Source: Desulfurivibrio sp. (GTDB lineage: Bacteria > Desulfobacterota > Desulfobulbia > Desulfobulbales > SURF-16). From it: 64,000 nucleotides of DNA. Made by a program: the position numbers and the translations under genes. The number at the start of each line of letters is the position of its first letter. The stretch's first letter is position 1. Under the pieces are notes generated by a model that saw only the letters and a list, made by a program, of their open reading frames with translations, was not told the origin of the DNA and ran no database searches. Location of the stretch: the NCBI GenBank assembly GCA_003605035.1, contig QZKJ01000004.1, forward strand, positions 1 through 64,000, in the 5' to 3' direction. Below, piece by piece: positions 52,949 to 61,464 of this stretch.

Positions 52949-52974
52949 TTTCTTGTCCACTCCTGCCAGCCGGC

Positions 52975-53871
52975 TTATGGGATTTTCGTTGCCACAGGTT
53001 TGCGTACATCGCCGGCCCGCAAGGGGATGCCCCCCACGGTCAGCGATATCGCGTCAAATTTACAGGCCCGGTCCATGCAGGCAAGACAGGTGATACATTC
53101 AAAATCGTCCGGCGACTCATTAAACTTGACCCCCATGGGGCAGACATGATGGCAGGCTTCGCATCTGGTGCACTTTTCCTGATCCAGCTGCAGCTTCACC
53201 AGACGGACGCGGGTGAACAGCGCATAAAATGCCCCCAGCGGGCAGGCCACCCGGCAGAACGGCCGGCTGGCCACTACACTCCAGCCCATAAAAAAGACCA
53301 GGATCGCCAGCTTGTTATAAAAGAGCAGGCCGACCGTCTTCCGGAGATCCGGCTGCAGCCAGAGCAAAGGCAGCCCGGCCTCAAGGGTGCCGGCCGGACA
53401 GATATACTTGCAGAACCACGGGTTGCCCAGGCCAAAATCATTGACGACCAAGAGCGGCAGGAGGAACACAAAGAAGAGCAACAGGCCGAATTTGATATAG
53501 CGCAATGGCCGGGGCACGGCAAACTTGCGCGAGGGTATCTTATGGAGCAGCTCCTGGAAAAAACCGAAAGGGCAGGCCCAGCCGCAGACCAGCCGGCCGA
53601 GAAAGGCCCCCACCACGCCGATGCAGCCCAGCACATACCAGCCCAGGAAATACTGGGCGTTTTCCAGGTTGAAGCGCAGGGTCATCATCAACTGCTGCAG
53701 GGCGCCCAGAGGACAATAGGTGGTGGCGGCCGGGCAGGAGTAACAGTTCAACCCCGGGGAACAGACCACCTTGAGCGGCCCCTGGTAGATGGTCTTGGTG
53801 ACGGGAAATCCCCAGTAGCCATTGGTCAGCATGGCGATGACCAGCTGCACCCACTTTCGTGCCAGTTCCAT
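52975..53871 (-). CDS. NapH/CcoG-like membrane polyferredoxin
   Basis: 298 aa. Several TM helices with Cys clusters: CSPGLNCYSCPAATTYCPLGAL at the N-terminus, CGWACPFGFFQELL, WFCKYICPAGTLEAG, CRVACPLGAFYALF, and two 4Fe-4S ferredoxin motifs, CTRCEACHHVCPMGV and CITCLACMDRACKFDAI. Arrangement resembles NapH/NosR/YccM quinol-oxidising proteins. Electron transfer between a quinone pool and a soluble partner is likely. The ATG follows the stop of the 49-aa CxxC gene by one base, so it is coupled. Confidence 0.88.
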   Translation of the reverse strand: MELARKWVQLVIAMLTNGYWGFPVTKTIYQGPLKVVCSPGLNCYSCPAATTYCPLGALQQLMMTLRFNLENAQYFLGWYVLGCIGVVGAFLGRLVCGWACPFGFFQELLHKIPSRKFAVPRPLRYIKFGLLLFFVFLLPLLVVNDFGLGNPWFCKYICPAGTLEAGLPLLWLQPDLRKTVGLLFYNKLAILVFFMGWSVVASRPFCRVACPLGAFYALFTRVRLVKLQLDQEKCTRCEACHHVCPMGVKFNESPDDFECITCLACMDRACKFDAISLTVGGIPLRAGDVRKPVATKIP

Positions 53872-53872
53872 G

Positions 53873-54022
53873 TCAGCCGATCCCTATGCAGCTCAGACAG
53901 ATCTGCCAGGACTGCTCAAGGACCCGCGAAGGTTCCCCGCTGATCACGCCGGCCAGGAAGAGGATGAGAAAAAACATCAGGACAATGAAGGGAAGTTTTT
54001 GCAAGGGCTTTTTCTTTCTCAT
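53873..54022 (-). CDS. 49-aa CD1871A-type CxxC membrane protein
   Basis: 49 aa, too short for most tracks. Basic start MRKKKPLQK, one TM helix (LPFIVLMFFLILFLAGVIS), and the C-terminal GEPSRVLEQSWQICLSCIGIG. The EPxxVLxxxxxICLxCIGIG pattern with a CxxC is that of the CD1871A family of short proteins, which recur beside NapH-like ferredoxins. ATG 54022; ribosome-binding site weak, so it may be coupled to the upstream thiamine-binding gene. The stop is one base from the next ATG. Confidence 0.85.
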   Translation of the reverse strand: MRKKKPLQKLPFIVLMFFLILFLAGVISGEPSRVLEQSWQICLSCIGIG

Positions 54023-54046
54023 GACGGAGAACCGGGCAGGCCTCCG

Positions 54047-54343
54047 TTACAGTCTTTTGCGCACCGCATCAACCTTATCTCCTATGCCGACCTTTTTGTC
54101 CCGCCGGTCATCGATGACCAGCTGGGTCACCACCCGCCTGGCCCCTTTCTGAAACGGCAGCTCATAAATTCTTGCCACCAGGGCCAGCAATTCTCCGGCC
54201 TCACCCTCTATCACCGTCCCCATGTCGTGCAACTGAAAGCGAACCTTCTCTTTTTCCAGGGCTCTCTGAATATCGGCCACATACTCGCCGACACCGGGAG
54301 TCCCCGTTCCAAGCGGAATCACTGTGAGCTGTAAAAGTGCCAT
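54047..54343 (-). CDS. MTH1187-family thiamine-binding protein
   Basis: 98 aa. The family pattern is plain: QLTVIPLGTGTPGVGEYVADIQRALEKEKV and HDMGTVIEGEAGELLALVARIYELPF, then RRVVTQLVIDDRRDKK. Ferredoxin-like alpha/beta fold that binds thiamine or its precursors in related proteins. First gene of the CxxC-polyferredoxin-SH3b operon. Cytoplasmic. A role in ligand sensing is inferred. Confidence 0.88.
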   Translation of the reverse strand: MALLQLTVIPLGTGTPGVGEYVADIQRALEKEKVRFQLHDMGTVIEGEAGELLALVARIYELPFQKGARRVVTQLVIDDRRDKKVGIGDKVDAVRKRL

Positions 54344-54369
54344 GACAAACTCCTCAATTGCAATACCAG

Positions 54370-54753
54370 CTATTCGACAAAGGATCCTTCCGGAATGTTC
54401 TCCGTCAGTTCATTTTCCACCTGGTCCGGATCATTGGCATTATAATAAACGATATTCTTCAAATGAAAAAACGTATCAATATCGATTTCTTCAAAATGAA
54501 TGCCGACTCCTTTATCATCCTGGCGCACCACTTTGCCGGCCATGTTCAGCTTCAATTCGCTGCTGGTACCGGTCAGAAAAAGCGCCACCTCACACTTTTC
54601 TCCCTGGCGGCGCCCGGAGATCCCCGCGAGATAAACGCCCCGCAGGCTCAAATCGCCTATGGCAAGCCGCTCAAAGACCTCGCCGGCAAAGTGGACAGTG
54701 GCTGTTGTATGAAAGACGACTCTGGTATTTTTTCTTCTTTCCTCATGTGTCAT
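54370..54753 (-). CDS. PilZ-domain protein
   Basis: 127 aa. The RRxxR cyclic di-GMP motif is RRKNTR at residues 6-11 and the DxSxxG partner is GDLSLRGVYLAG at about 33-44. A standalone PilZ protein, likely a receptor for cyclic di-GMP. It lies 22 bases downstream of the 452-aa gene on the same strand. Two HD-GYP enzymes in the window could set its ligand level. Cytoplasmic. Confidence 0.9.
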   Translation of the reverse strand: MTHEERRKNTRVVFHTTATVHFAGEVFERLAIGDLSLRGVYLAGISGRRQGEKCEVALFLTGTSSELKLNMAGKVVRQDDKGVGIHFEEIDIDTFFHLKNIVYYNANDPDQVENELTENIPEGSFVE

Positions 54754-54775
54754 GACAGTATCCCCGCAAAAATTA

Positions 54776-56134
54776 TCATACCATGGTCAGAAATCCTTCC
54801 CGCCGCAATATGGAAACGACATTCAACAGGGGCAGCTCAAGGCCGGCCTCGGAAAACCCGACTCCCAGAAAATCACCGTTCTTGGCGCTCTTGAACTTGA
54901 CCATGGTAACCGGCTCTTTTGCCACCTCCGCGCAGACAATAACCCCGTTCCACTGGCCATTGGTCACAAACATCAGCTGCCGGCCATTCTCATCGGGAAC
55001 ATCCGCCAGCAAATACCCGGTGGGAACCATGATCGGCAGGGTAAGCTTTTTCAGTTTCTTATCCGGGATGGCGGCCAGCGATCCCTTGAATTGCTTTGAC
55101 AGTCGCTTGAAAAAACCAGCAAAATCCTTGAGCGGCACATTGCTGTTACGCAGATACTCCTGCAATCTGTCCTTGGGCACCTCCCGGACCAGGGAAATGG
55201 CATTTTCCTGAACAAAGGCCGGAGAACCCGCCAGGGTAATGCCGCGCAGTTCGGTTGCCGGGCAATTTTTAATATCCTCAGCAGCAACCGGCGCGGGCGC
55301 CGATCCGGCGTCCTCGCCAGCTGGAATCGGCTGCTGGGCCCCGGCACCGATATCCGCGGCGCCATCTTCAGCAAGGTCCTCCTCCATATCGGCAGGGCCA
55401 TCCTCATAAATCCCGGGTTCAGTTTTCCCGACAGCCGCTTTGGCCCTGACCTGCAACAGCTCGGTCAACAGCTGCCTGATGGTTTCCCCCACATATTCGG
55501 CCCGCTCCAGCGAATTCTGCAGGTCCTGCACCAGCCGGTCCACCTCGGAACGGTCAAGGGACAGCTCGCTTTCCTGCAGGTTGAGCACCTTCCGGCGCAA
55601 CTGATCGATATTTTCCGGTACCAGCGCCTCTTCATCAAAATCATCCTCCGGCGCCGCCAGCTGCCTGGCGCCGGCCTGGGAGGCGGGAGGTCCGGCCGCT
55701 TCCGCCGCCCCTTGAGTTTTTCCCGCCTTAATTTTTTCTTTCAGGCTGTTAAAGCGGAAATAGAGGCCCTTGAAAAGCTTTTCATCCTTTTCCGGATCAA
55801 ACTCGTCCGCCTCATAGAGATTAACGATATGGGCCATGGCCTCCTTGAGAAAATCAATGGATTCCGAAGGGGTGCTTTCCCCCTTGCGCTTCACATACTC
55901 CAGCACGCTGCCGGCCATGATCAGAATGGCATGGGCGGCCTTTCTGTTCTTGAACCGCTGTTTCAGACAGAAAAAGGCAGCCTCCAGCAGCTCAATCCTT
56001 TTGGCGGAGAGCCCCCAATCCTGGGCAATAATTTCTACCTTGAGCCGCTTGATCGACTCGCTGATGGACAATTGAATCACTTTTTTCTCCCTGGAAGAAG
56101 CCTGCTGAAGAGTTCGTTTTTCATTGTATGCCAT
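54776..56134 (-). CDS. Large hypothetical protein with a possible CheW-like end
   Basis: 452 aa from ATG 56134; a TTG at 56161 is a weaker alternative. The first about 150 residues are helical (LSAKRIELLEAAFFCLKQRFKNRKAAHAILIMAG), then an Ala/Glu/Pro-rich linker (about 150-320), then about 110 residues ending FLGVGFSEAGLELPLLNVVSILRREG. The final part has a pattern like CheW-fold proteins, but I am not certain. It starts close to the divergent prepilin peptidase gene. Likely cotranscribed with the PilZ gene. Function unknown. Confidence 0.6.
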   Translation of the reverse strand: MAYNEKRTLQQASSREKKVIQLSISESIKRLKVEIIAQDWGLSAKRIELLEAAFFCLKQRFKNRKAAHAILIMAGSVLEYVKRKGESTPSESIDFLKEAMAHIVNLYEADEFDPEKDEKLFKGLYFRFNSLKEKIKAGKTQGAAEAAGPPASQAGARQLAAPEDDFDEEALVPENIDQLRRKVLNLQESELSLDRSEVDRLVQDLQNSLERAEYVGETIRQLLTELLQVRAKAAVGKTEPGIYEDGPADMEEDLAEDGAADIGAGAQQPIPAGEDAGSAPAPVAAEDIKNCPATELRGITLAGSPAFVQENAISLVREVPKDRLQEYLRNSNVPLKDFAGFFKRLSKQFKGSLAAIPDKKLKKLTLPIMVPTGYLLADVPDENGRQLMFVTNGQWNGVIVCAEVAKEPVTMVKFKSAKNGDFLGVGFSEAGLELPLLNVVSILRREGFLTMV

Positions 56135-56231
56135 AAATGAATTTTGTGGTATTCTTAACAATATTTTTTCTCAGGTGCAAGCAGCAAGCGCTGCCGGGAA
56201 CATATGCAATACTAACAAATTATACATAAAG

Positions 56232-57014
56232 ATGTTCTTATATCCTAGCTTTCTCATTGCCTTTCTTTTCGGCCTGGCGGTCGGCAGCTTTCTTAATGTG
56301 GCGATCCTGCGTCTTCCCCACCCCGACCAGTCCGTGGTTTTTCCCGCCTCGCACTGTCCTGCCTGTCAAACCCCGCTCAAGTGGTATGACAATATTCCCC
56401 TGCTGAGCTTTCTTCTCCTCAGGCGGAAATGCCGCCATTGCCAGGCCCCCATTTCCTGGCAGTATCCCCTGGTCGAGCTGGCCATGGGGCTTTTTTCTCT
56501 GGCCCTGTTCTATCGTTTCCCCTTCCCCTGGCCGTTCATTGGATTTTTTCTTTTCACCGCAGCCCTGCTGGTGATCATTGTCATCGATTGTAAACACCAG
56601 CTCATTCCCGACGTCATCAGCCTGCCTGGCATCATCATGGGTTTTGCCTTCTCTTTCCTCAACCCAGCTCTTTCCTGGAGCGATTCCGGTCTGGGCATTC
56701 TCTTTGGCGGCGGCATCCTTTTCCTCATCGCCTGGGGCTACTATTTTCTCACCAAACGGGTGGGCATGGGCGGCGGGGATATCAAGCTGCTGGCCATGAT
56801 CGGCGCCTTTCTCGGTTACCAGTCGCTGCCTTTTGTCATCTTCAGCAGTTCCCTGCTCGGCACGCTTGCCGGCGTCGGCGCCATGCTCAAGCAGAAAAAA
56901 GGCGGGCAAACCGTCATCTCCTATGGACCTTTTCTTGCCGCCGGCGCCCTTATTTATCTTTTTTTTGAAGCGCGGATTCAAATTTATTTACGATCCCTTT
57001 TACTCCCGGCCTAG
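56232..57014 (+). CDS. pilD: Prepilin leader peptidase/N-methyltransferase
   Basis: 260 aa from ATG 56232. N-terminal methyltransferase region with two CxxC pairs (CPACQTPLKWYDN and CRHCQAPISW), then the peptidase region with catalytic aspartates in VIDCKHQLIPD and MGGGDIKLLAMIGAFLG. Seven to eight TM helices. Cleaves and N-methylates pilin-like precursors, including probably the pseudopilin at 49341. It ends 150 bases before the sigma-54 activator gene. Confidence 0.94.
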   Translation: MFLYPSFLIAFLFGLAVGSFLNVAILRLPHPDQSVVFPASHCPACQTPLKWYDNIPLLSFLLLRRKCRHCQAPISWQYPLVELAMGLFSLALFYRFPFPWPFIGFFLFTAALLVIIVIDCKHQLIPDVISLPGIIMGFAFSFLNPALSWSDSGLGILFGGGILFLIAWGYYFLTKRVGMGGGDIKLLAMIGAFLGYQSLPFVIFSSSLLGTLAGVGAMLKQKKGGQTVISYGPFLAAGALIYLFFEARIQIYLRSLLLPA

Positions 57015-57167
57015 CTTATGGTATTGTCTATTATTATAAAGACGAAACCGGGACATCCGGCAGTCTCCAGCCACGAGACGGAACCTGCGGAGAGAGACTT
57101 CATGATGCTGACAGGAACTGCCTCGGTAAACTTTTTTACCAATGAGCAACGAAACAGCTGACATTCT

Positions 57168-58145
57168 ATGGAAGTCCAACATCCGTACAACTTCTCGAAT
57201 ATAATCGCCCGCAGCCACAAAATGCAGGCAATTTTTAATACCATCAAAAAAATTGCCGATTTCAAGACCTCCATCCTGATCACCGGCGAATCCGGGACAG
57301 GCAAAGAGCTGATTGCCAAGGCGATTCATTACAACAGCAAACGCCGCGAGTCTCCCATGATCGCGGTCAACTGTGGCGGCATTCCGGAAACCCTGCTGGA
57401 AAGCGAACTGTTCGGCCACACCAAAGGGGCCTTTACCGACGCCTACCGGGTCAAGAAAGGGCTGTTTGAGGAGGCCGACGGCGGCACCCTGTTTCTCGAT
57501 GAAATGGGGGAACTGCCGCTGTCACTGCAGGTGAAACTGCTGCGGGCCCTGCAGGAGGACGAGATCCGGCCCCTGGGCGACAGCAAAACCGTCAAGGTGG
57601 ATGTGCGCATCATCACCGCCACGGCCAGAAACCTGGGCGACATGGTCAACAAGGGCCTTTTCCGCGAAGATCTCTTCTACCGCATCAACGTGCTGACCAT
57701 CGAGGTGCCGCCTCTGCGGGAACGGCGGGAGGATGTTCCCCTGCTGGTGGAGCACTTTGTGCAGAAATACAACACTCGCTTGGGCCTCGAGATCAAGGAG
57801 GTCCACCCTGACTGCCTGCAGCGGCTGATCAATTATGACTGGCCCGGCAATGTCAGGGAACTGGAAAATGTGGTGGAAAGAAGCATGGTGCTGGCCGAGA
57901 AAGATGTGCTGACCACCGAAATCCTGCCGCCGGAACTGCTGCGTCAAAGCGGCAGCTCAGCCCGTGACGATGTTTTTTTCTGGGACGAATTTTCCATCAA
58001 GACCAACACCAAAAAACTGGAAAGGCAGCTTATCAGCAAGGCCCTGGCCGAGACGAGAGGCAATAAAACCAAAGCCGCCAGCAAGCTGGAAATCAGCCTT
58101 CCCGCCCTGTTATACAAAATCAAGGAATACAATATCGAAAGCTGA
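57168..58145 (+). CDS. Sigma-54-dependent activator (AAA+ and Fis-type HTH, no receiver)
   Basis: 325 aa. AAA+ core from residue 15: Walker A GESGTGKE, the sigma-54-contacting loop as GAFTDA (canonical GAFTGA), Walker B GGTLFLDEMGELP, and R-finger region FREDLFYRINVL. C-terminal Fis-type helix-turn-helix (LAETRGNKTKAASKLEISLPALLYKIKEY). It has no N-terminal receiver or GAF domain, so activity must be set by something else, perhaps expression or a partner protein. Candidate activator for the three sigma-54 promoters found in the window, but that link is only inferred. Confidence 0.94.
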   Translation: MEVQHPYNFSNIIARSHKMQAIFNTIKKIADFKTSILITGESGTGKELIAKAIHYNSKRRESPMIAVNCGGIPETLLESELFGHTKGAFTDAYRVKKGLFEEADGGTLFLDEMGELPLSLQVKLLRALQEDEIRPLGDSKTVKVDVRIITATARNLGDMVNKGLFREDLFYRINVLTIEVPPLRERREDVPLLVEHFVQKYNTRLGLEIKEVHPDCLQRLINYDWPGNVRELENVVERSMVLAEKDVLTTEILPPELLRQSGSSARDDVFFWDEFSIKTNTKKLERQLISKALAETRGNKTKAASKLEISLPALLYKIKEYNIES

Positions 58146-58268
58146 TTGCTTTCCCGCCCGGCAGATTTCTTTGCATGAGATATTAGGCAATCCTAGCCGA
58201 TCATTTTATCATATTTTTTTTATCTCTTTTTTTTCCTTGACTTTTTCCGCTCAGAAAGCGAATTCTAC

Positions 58269-58297
58269 TTGACAAGCAGTTTGATTTTTAATAGTTT
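58269..58297 (+). promoter_or_regulatory. Possible sigma-70 promoter of the cyd operon
   Basis: TTGACA at 58269-58274, 17-base spacer, TAGTTT at 58292-58297, about 29 bases before the DUF4492 start. Confidence 0.5.
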
Positions 58298-58325
58298 CAG
58301 CTAACTACTAATAACTATTATCAAT

Positions 58326-58541
58326 ATGCTTACTCGAATACTCCAGTTCTATGTCGACGGATTCCGCTCGATGAAGGTCGGCCGCAAGTTGTGGGCCATC
58401 ATCTTCATCAAGCTGTTCATCATGTTTGCCATTCTCAAGGTCTTTTTCTTCCCCGATTATCTGCAGACAAATTTTACAAATGACGAGGAGAGGGCCGCCC
58501 ATGTTTTCAAGAACATTACCCGGCTCTCTCAAAACAAATAA
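58326..58541 (+). CDS. DUF4492 protein of the cytochrome bd operon
   Basis: 71 aa. One TM helix (LWAIIFIKLFIMFAILKVFFF) after FYVDGFRSMKVGRK, and NDEERAAHVFKNI at the end. The pattern FYxxGFxxMxxGRxLWxIIxIKLFIxFxxLKxFFFP is that of DUF4492, a family that nearly always precedes cydAB in Bacteroidota and some proteobacteria. Probably a small assembly or accessory factor of the oxidase. No strong ribosome-binding site seen. Confidence 0.88.
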   Translation: MLTRILQFYVDGFRSMKVGRKLWAIIFIKLFIMFAILKVFFFPDYLQTNFTNDEERAAHVFKNITRLSQNK

Positions 58542-58556
58542 CAAGCGGAGGTTATA

Positions 58557-60092
58557 ATGGTTGAACAAATCGATCTCACACAGGTCAATTGGGCCAGGGC
58601 TCAGTTTGCTCTCACCGCCATGTACCATTGGATCTTTGTCCCCCTCACCCTGGGACTGTCCTTTCTGGTGGCGTTTTTTGAGAGCATTTACGTGCGCACT
58701 GGCAATGAAGAGTGGAAACGGCTCACCAAGTTCTGGATGACGCTGTTCGGCATCAACTTCGCCATCGGCGTTGCCACCGGCATCATCCTGGAATTCCAGT
58801 TCGGCACCAACTGGTCCAACTACTCCTGGATGGTGGGTGATATCTTCGGCGCCCCCCTGGCGGTTGAGGGGATCTTTGCCTTTTTCCTGGAAGCCACCTT
58901 CTTTGCCGTGATGTTTTTCGGCTGGAACAGGGTTTCCAAGGGTTTCCATCTCTTTTCGACCTGGATGGTGGCCTTCGGTTCCAACCTATCAGCTCTGTGG
59001 ATTCTGGTTGCCAACGGCTGGATGCAGTTTCCCACCGGCATGAAATTCAATCTGGATACCGCCCGCTTTGAAATGCAGAATTTCTGGGAAGTACTTTTCT
59101 CGCCGGTGGCCATCAGCAAATTCACCCATGCCACCAGCTCCGGCTTTCTGCTGGCCTCCCTTTTCGTGGTGGGCATCTCCTGCTGGTACCTGCTCAATGA
59201 ACGGCACCAGACCATGGCCAAGCGCAGCATCATCGTGGCCGCGGTCTTCGGTCTGCTCTCCGCAACCTATGTGATCTTCACCGGTGATGAAGCCGCCTAT
59301 ACCGTTGCCCAGAAGCAACCGATGAAACTGGCGGCCATGGAAGGCCTGTATGTCGGCCAGGAAAGCGCGCCGCTGGTTGCCGCGGGACTGATCAACAGCG
59401 CCAAACTGCCCGGCGACAACATGGACCCTTTTGCCCTGGAAGTCAAGATACCCGGCCTGCTGTCGCTGCTGGCCAACCGCGACCCCGGCTCCTTTGTCCC
59501 CGGCATCAATGATCTGGTGTTCGGCAACCAGGAGCAGCGGGTTATCGGCGCCGCCGAGCGGATTGAAAAGGGCAAAATAGCCCTGGAACTGCTCCGCACT
59601 TACAAGGACGCCCGCAAAAGCGGCGATCAGGCCGGCGCCGAGGCGGCCCAGCAGGCCTTTGCCGGCTATAAGGATCACCTGGGGTACGGCTATCTGAACA
59701 GCCCCTCCGAGGCGGTGCCGCCGGTTGGCCTCACCTTTTATGCCTTCCATATCATGGTGATAACCGGATCGATCTTCCCGCTGGTGCTGCTGCTCATCCT
59801 CTACTTTCAGATCAAGGGCAACCTGGCCTCCCATCGGTGGCTGCTCTATCTCGGCATCCTCTGCGTGCCGCTGGGATACGTTTCCAGCCAGGCCGGCTGG
59901 GTGCTGGCCGAAGTGGGCCGTCAGCCCTGGGCCATTTACGGGTTGCTGCCGGTAACCGTAGCCAACTCAAACCTGACCACCGGCGCCGTACTGACCACCT
60001 TCATGATCTTTCTCGCCATCTTCACCCTGCTGCTGGTTGCGGAAATAAGCATCATGGCGAAACAAATAAATATCGGACCGGAGGAAAACTGA
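58557..60092 (+). CDS. cydA: Cytochrome bd oxidase subunit I
   Basis: 511 aa; GGAGG precedes the ATG. The heme-ligand region MYHWIFVPLTLGLSF contains the N-terminal His (heme b595), and the second b-type heme region with GRQPWAIYGLLP, the GQ/Q-loop signature. The loop between helices 6 and 7 is long (about residues 255-390), resembling the long Q-loop type. Quinol oxidase using O2, high affinity; in an anaerobe it would protect against oxygen. Operon with DUF4492, cydB and the 30-aa protein. Confidence 0.96.
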   Translation: MVEQIDLTQVNWARAQFALTAMYHWIFVPLTLGLSFLVAFFESIYVRTGNEEWKRLTKFWMTLFGINFAIGVATGIILEFQFGTNWSNYSWMVGDIFGAPLAVEGIFAFFLEATFFAVMFFGWNRVSKGFHLFSTWMVAFGSNLSALWILVANGWMQFPTGMKFNLDTARFEMQNFWEVLFSPVAISKFTHATSSGFLLASLFVVGISCWYLLNERHQTMAKRSIIVAAVFGLLSATYVIFTGDEAAYTVAQKQPMKLAAMEGLYVGQESAPLVAAGLINSAKLPGDNMDPFALEVKIPGLLSLLANRDPGSFVPGINDLVFGNQEQRVIGAAERIEKGKIALELLRTYKDARKSGDQAGAEAAQQAFAGYKDHLGYGYLNSPSEAVPPVGLTFYAFHIMVITGSIFPLVLLLILYFQIKGNLASHRWLLYLGILCVPLGYVSSQAGWVLAEVGRQPWAIYGLLPVTVANSNLTTGAVLTTFMIFLAIFTLLLVAEISIMAKQINIGPEEN

Positions 60093-60093
60093 A

Positions 60094-61230
60094 ATGATCG
60101 GAAATCTTGATTATTCTACCCTGCAGCAGATCTGGTGGATCATTGCCTCCCTGGTCGGCTCGCTTTTTCTTTTTCTCACCTTTGTGCAGGGCGGCCAGAC
60201 CCTGTTGTTCACCGTCCCCAGGGGCGACGAGGAAAAGGCGCTGATCATCAATTCCCTGGGCCGCAAATGGGAGTTGACCTTCACCACCCTGGTGCTGTTC
60301 GGCGGCGCCCTGTTTGCCGCTTTCCCCAAATTTTACGCCACCAGCTTCGGCGGCGCTTACTGGGTGTGGATGCTGATCCTGTTCACCTTCGTCATCCAGG
60401 CGGTCAGCTATGAATACCGTAAAAAACCCTGGAATTTTCTCGGCGCCACCACCTACGAGGCCTTTCTGTTCGCCAACGGCAGCATCGGCATTCTGCTCAT
60501 CGGCGCGGCAGTCGGCACCTTTTTCACCGGCTCAAGCTTCTCGCTCAATGACCTCAATCAGGTCACCTGGCAGACCCCCTACCGGGGGCTTGAGGCGGCC
60601 CGGAATTTTTTCAATCTTTCCCTCGGCCTCTTTCTGGTTTTCAACGCCAGGGTGCTCGGCGCCATGTACCTGATCAACAATATTGACCACAAAGCCCTCA
60701 CCGACCGCTGCCGGAAATCGGCCTGGAAGAGTTTTCTCTGGTCCCTGCCCTTTCTGCTCTATGTGCTGGTCAACCTGCTGTTCATGCAGGGGTATGCCCG
60801 CAACCCGGAAACCGGTGAGATCTTCCTGCAGAGCGGCAAATATCTGCAGAACCTGTTCGGCTGCCCCATTACTCTGGTGCTGCTGCTGCTCGGCCTGCTG
60901 TTTGTCATCTACGGGGTGGCCATCACCTGTTTCCGCGGCAGAAACAACGGCATCTGGTTCGGCGGCATCGGCACGGTGCTGGTCGGGCTGGCCGTTTTTT
61001 TCCTGGCCGGCTTCAACAATACCGCCTTTTACCCGTCCAGCTATGATCTGCAGAGCAGCCTGACCATTTACAATGCCTCGAGCAGCCATTACACGCTGAC
61101 CGCCATGACCTATGTGGCCCTGGCAGTACCCTTTGTCCTGGCCTATATTGCCTATGTCTGGTGGCAGATGGACAGCAGGCGGCTGACCATTGACGAGCTG
61201 CAGAGCGAAAACGCCGAGGAAATGTATTAA
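60094..61230 (+). CDS. cydB: Cytochrome bd oxidase subunit II
   Basis: 378 aa. Starts one base after the cydA stop. About eight to nine TM helices; the N-terminus LDYSTLQQIWWIIASLVGSLFLFLTFVQGGQTLL is typical CydB, as is RKKPWNFLGATTYEAFLFANGS. Pairs with CydA in the membrane. Followed 20 bases later by the CydX-like gene. Confidence 0.96.
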   Translation: MIGNLDYSTLQQIWWIIASLVGSLFLFLTFVQGGQTLLFTVPRGDEEKALIINSLGRKWELTFTTLVLFGGALFAAFPKFYATSFGGAYWVWMLILFTFVIQAVSYEYRKKPWNFLGATTYEAFLFANGSIGILLIGAAVGTFFTGSSFSLNDLNQVTWQTPYRGLEAARNFFNLSLGLFLVFNARVLGAMYLINNIDHKALTDRCRKSAWKSFLWSLPFLLYVLVNLLFMQGYARNPETGEIFLQSGKYLQNLFGCPITLVLLLLGLLFVIYGVAITCFRGRNNGIWFGGIGTVLVGLAVFFLAGFNNTAFYPSSYDLQSSLTIYNASSSHYTLTAMTYVALAVPFVLAYIAYVWWQMDSRRLTIDELQSENAEEMY

Positions 61231-61250
61231 TACCCTAAAGGAGAATAACG

Positions 61251-61343
61251 ATGTCCGCCATACTCATCTTAAGCTGGATTGCCCTGGTCGCCTTTTCCTA
61301 CCTGGGGGCCATGGTCATTCTGAAACTGACTGACTGTCTGTAA
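61251..61343 (+). CDS. 30-aa CydX-like small subunit of cytochrome bd
   Basis: 30 aa from ATG 61251, preceded by AAAGGAG at ideal distance, 20 bases after cydB. One hydrophobic helix covering almost the whole protein (ILILSWIALVAFSYLGAMVI) with a Trp at position 9 and a short polar C-terminus (KLTDCL). CydX/CbdX-type small subunits stabilise the heme site of bd oxidases; this is shorter than CydX of E. coli (37 aa) and shares no clear residue pattern beyond the helix and position. Position and ribosome-binding site make it a real gene. Confidence 0.8.
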   Translation: MSAILILSWIALVAFSYLGAMVILKLTDCL

Positions 61344-61360
61344 AACGGCAGGACCTGCGG

Positions 61361-61392
61361 CGCCGGGAAATGACGAAAGGCATTTCCCGGCG
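61361..61392 (+). terminator. Perfect hairpin after the cyd operon
   Basis: CGCCGGGAAATG (61361-61372) and its exact complement (61381-61392) form a 12-bp stem with an 8-base loop. No T run follows, so it might end transcription with help, or stabilise the 3' end. Confidence 0.6.
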
Positions 61393-61464
61393 GTGCGGCC
61401 GTTGTTGGATGCCAGGCCGCGGTCCGGCCCGGCTTTGCAATAAAGGATAGCTCTCCTGTCCCGC

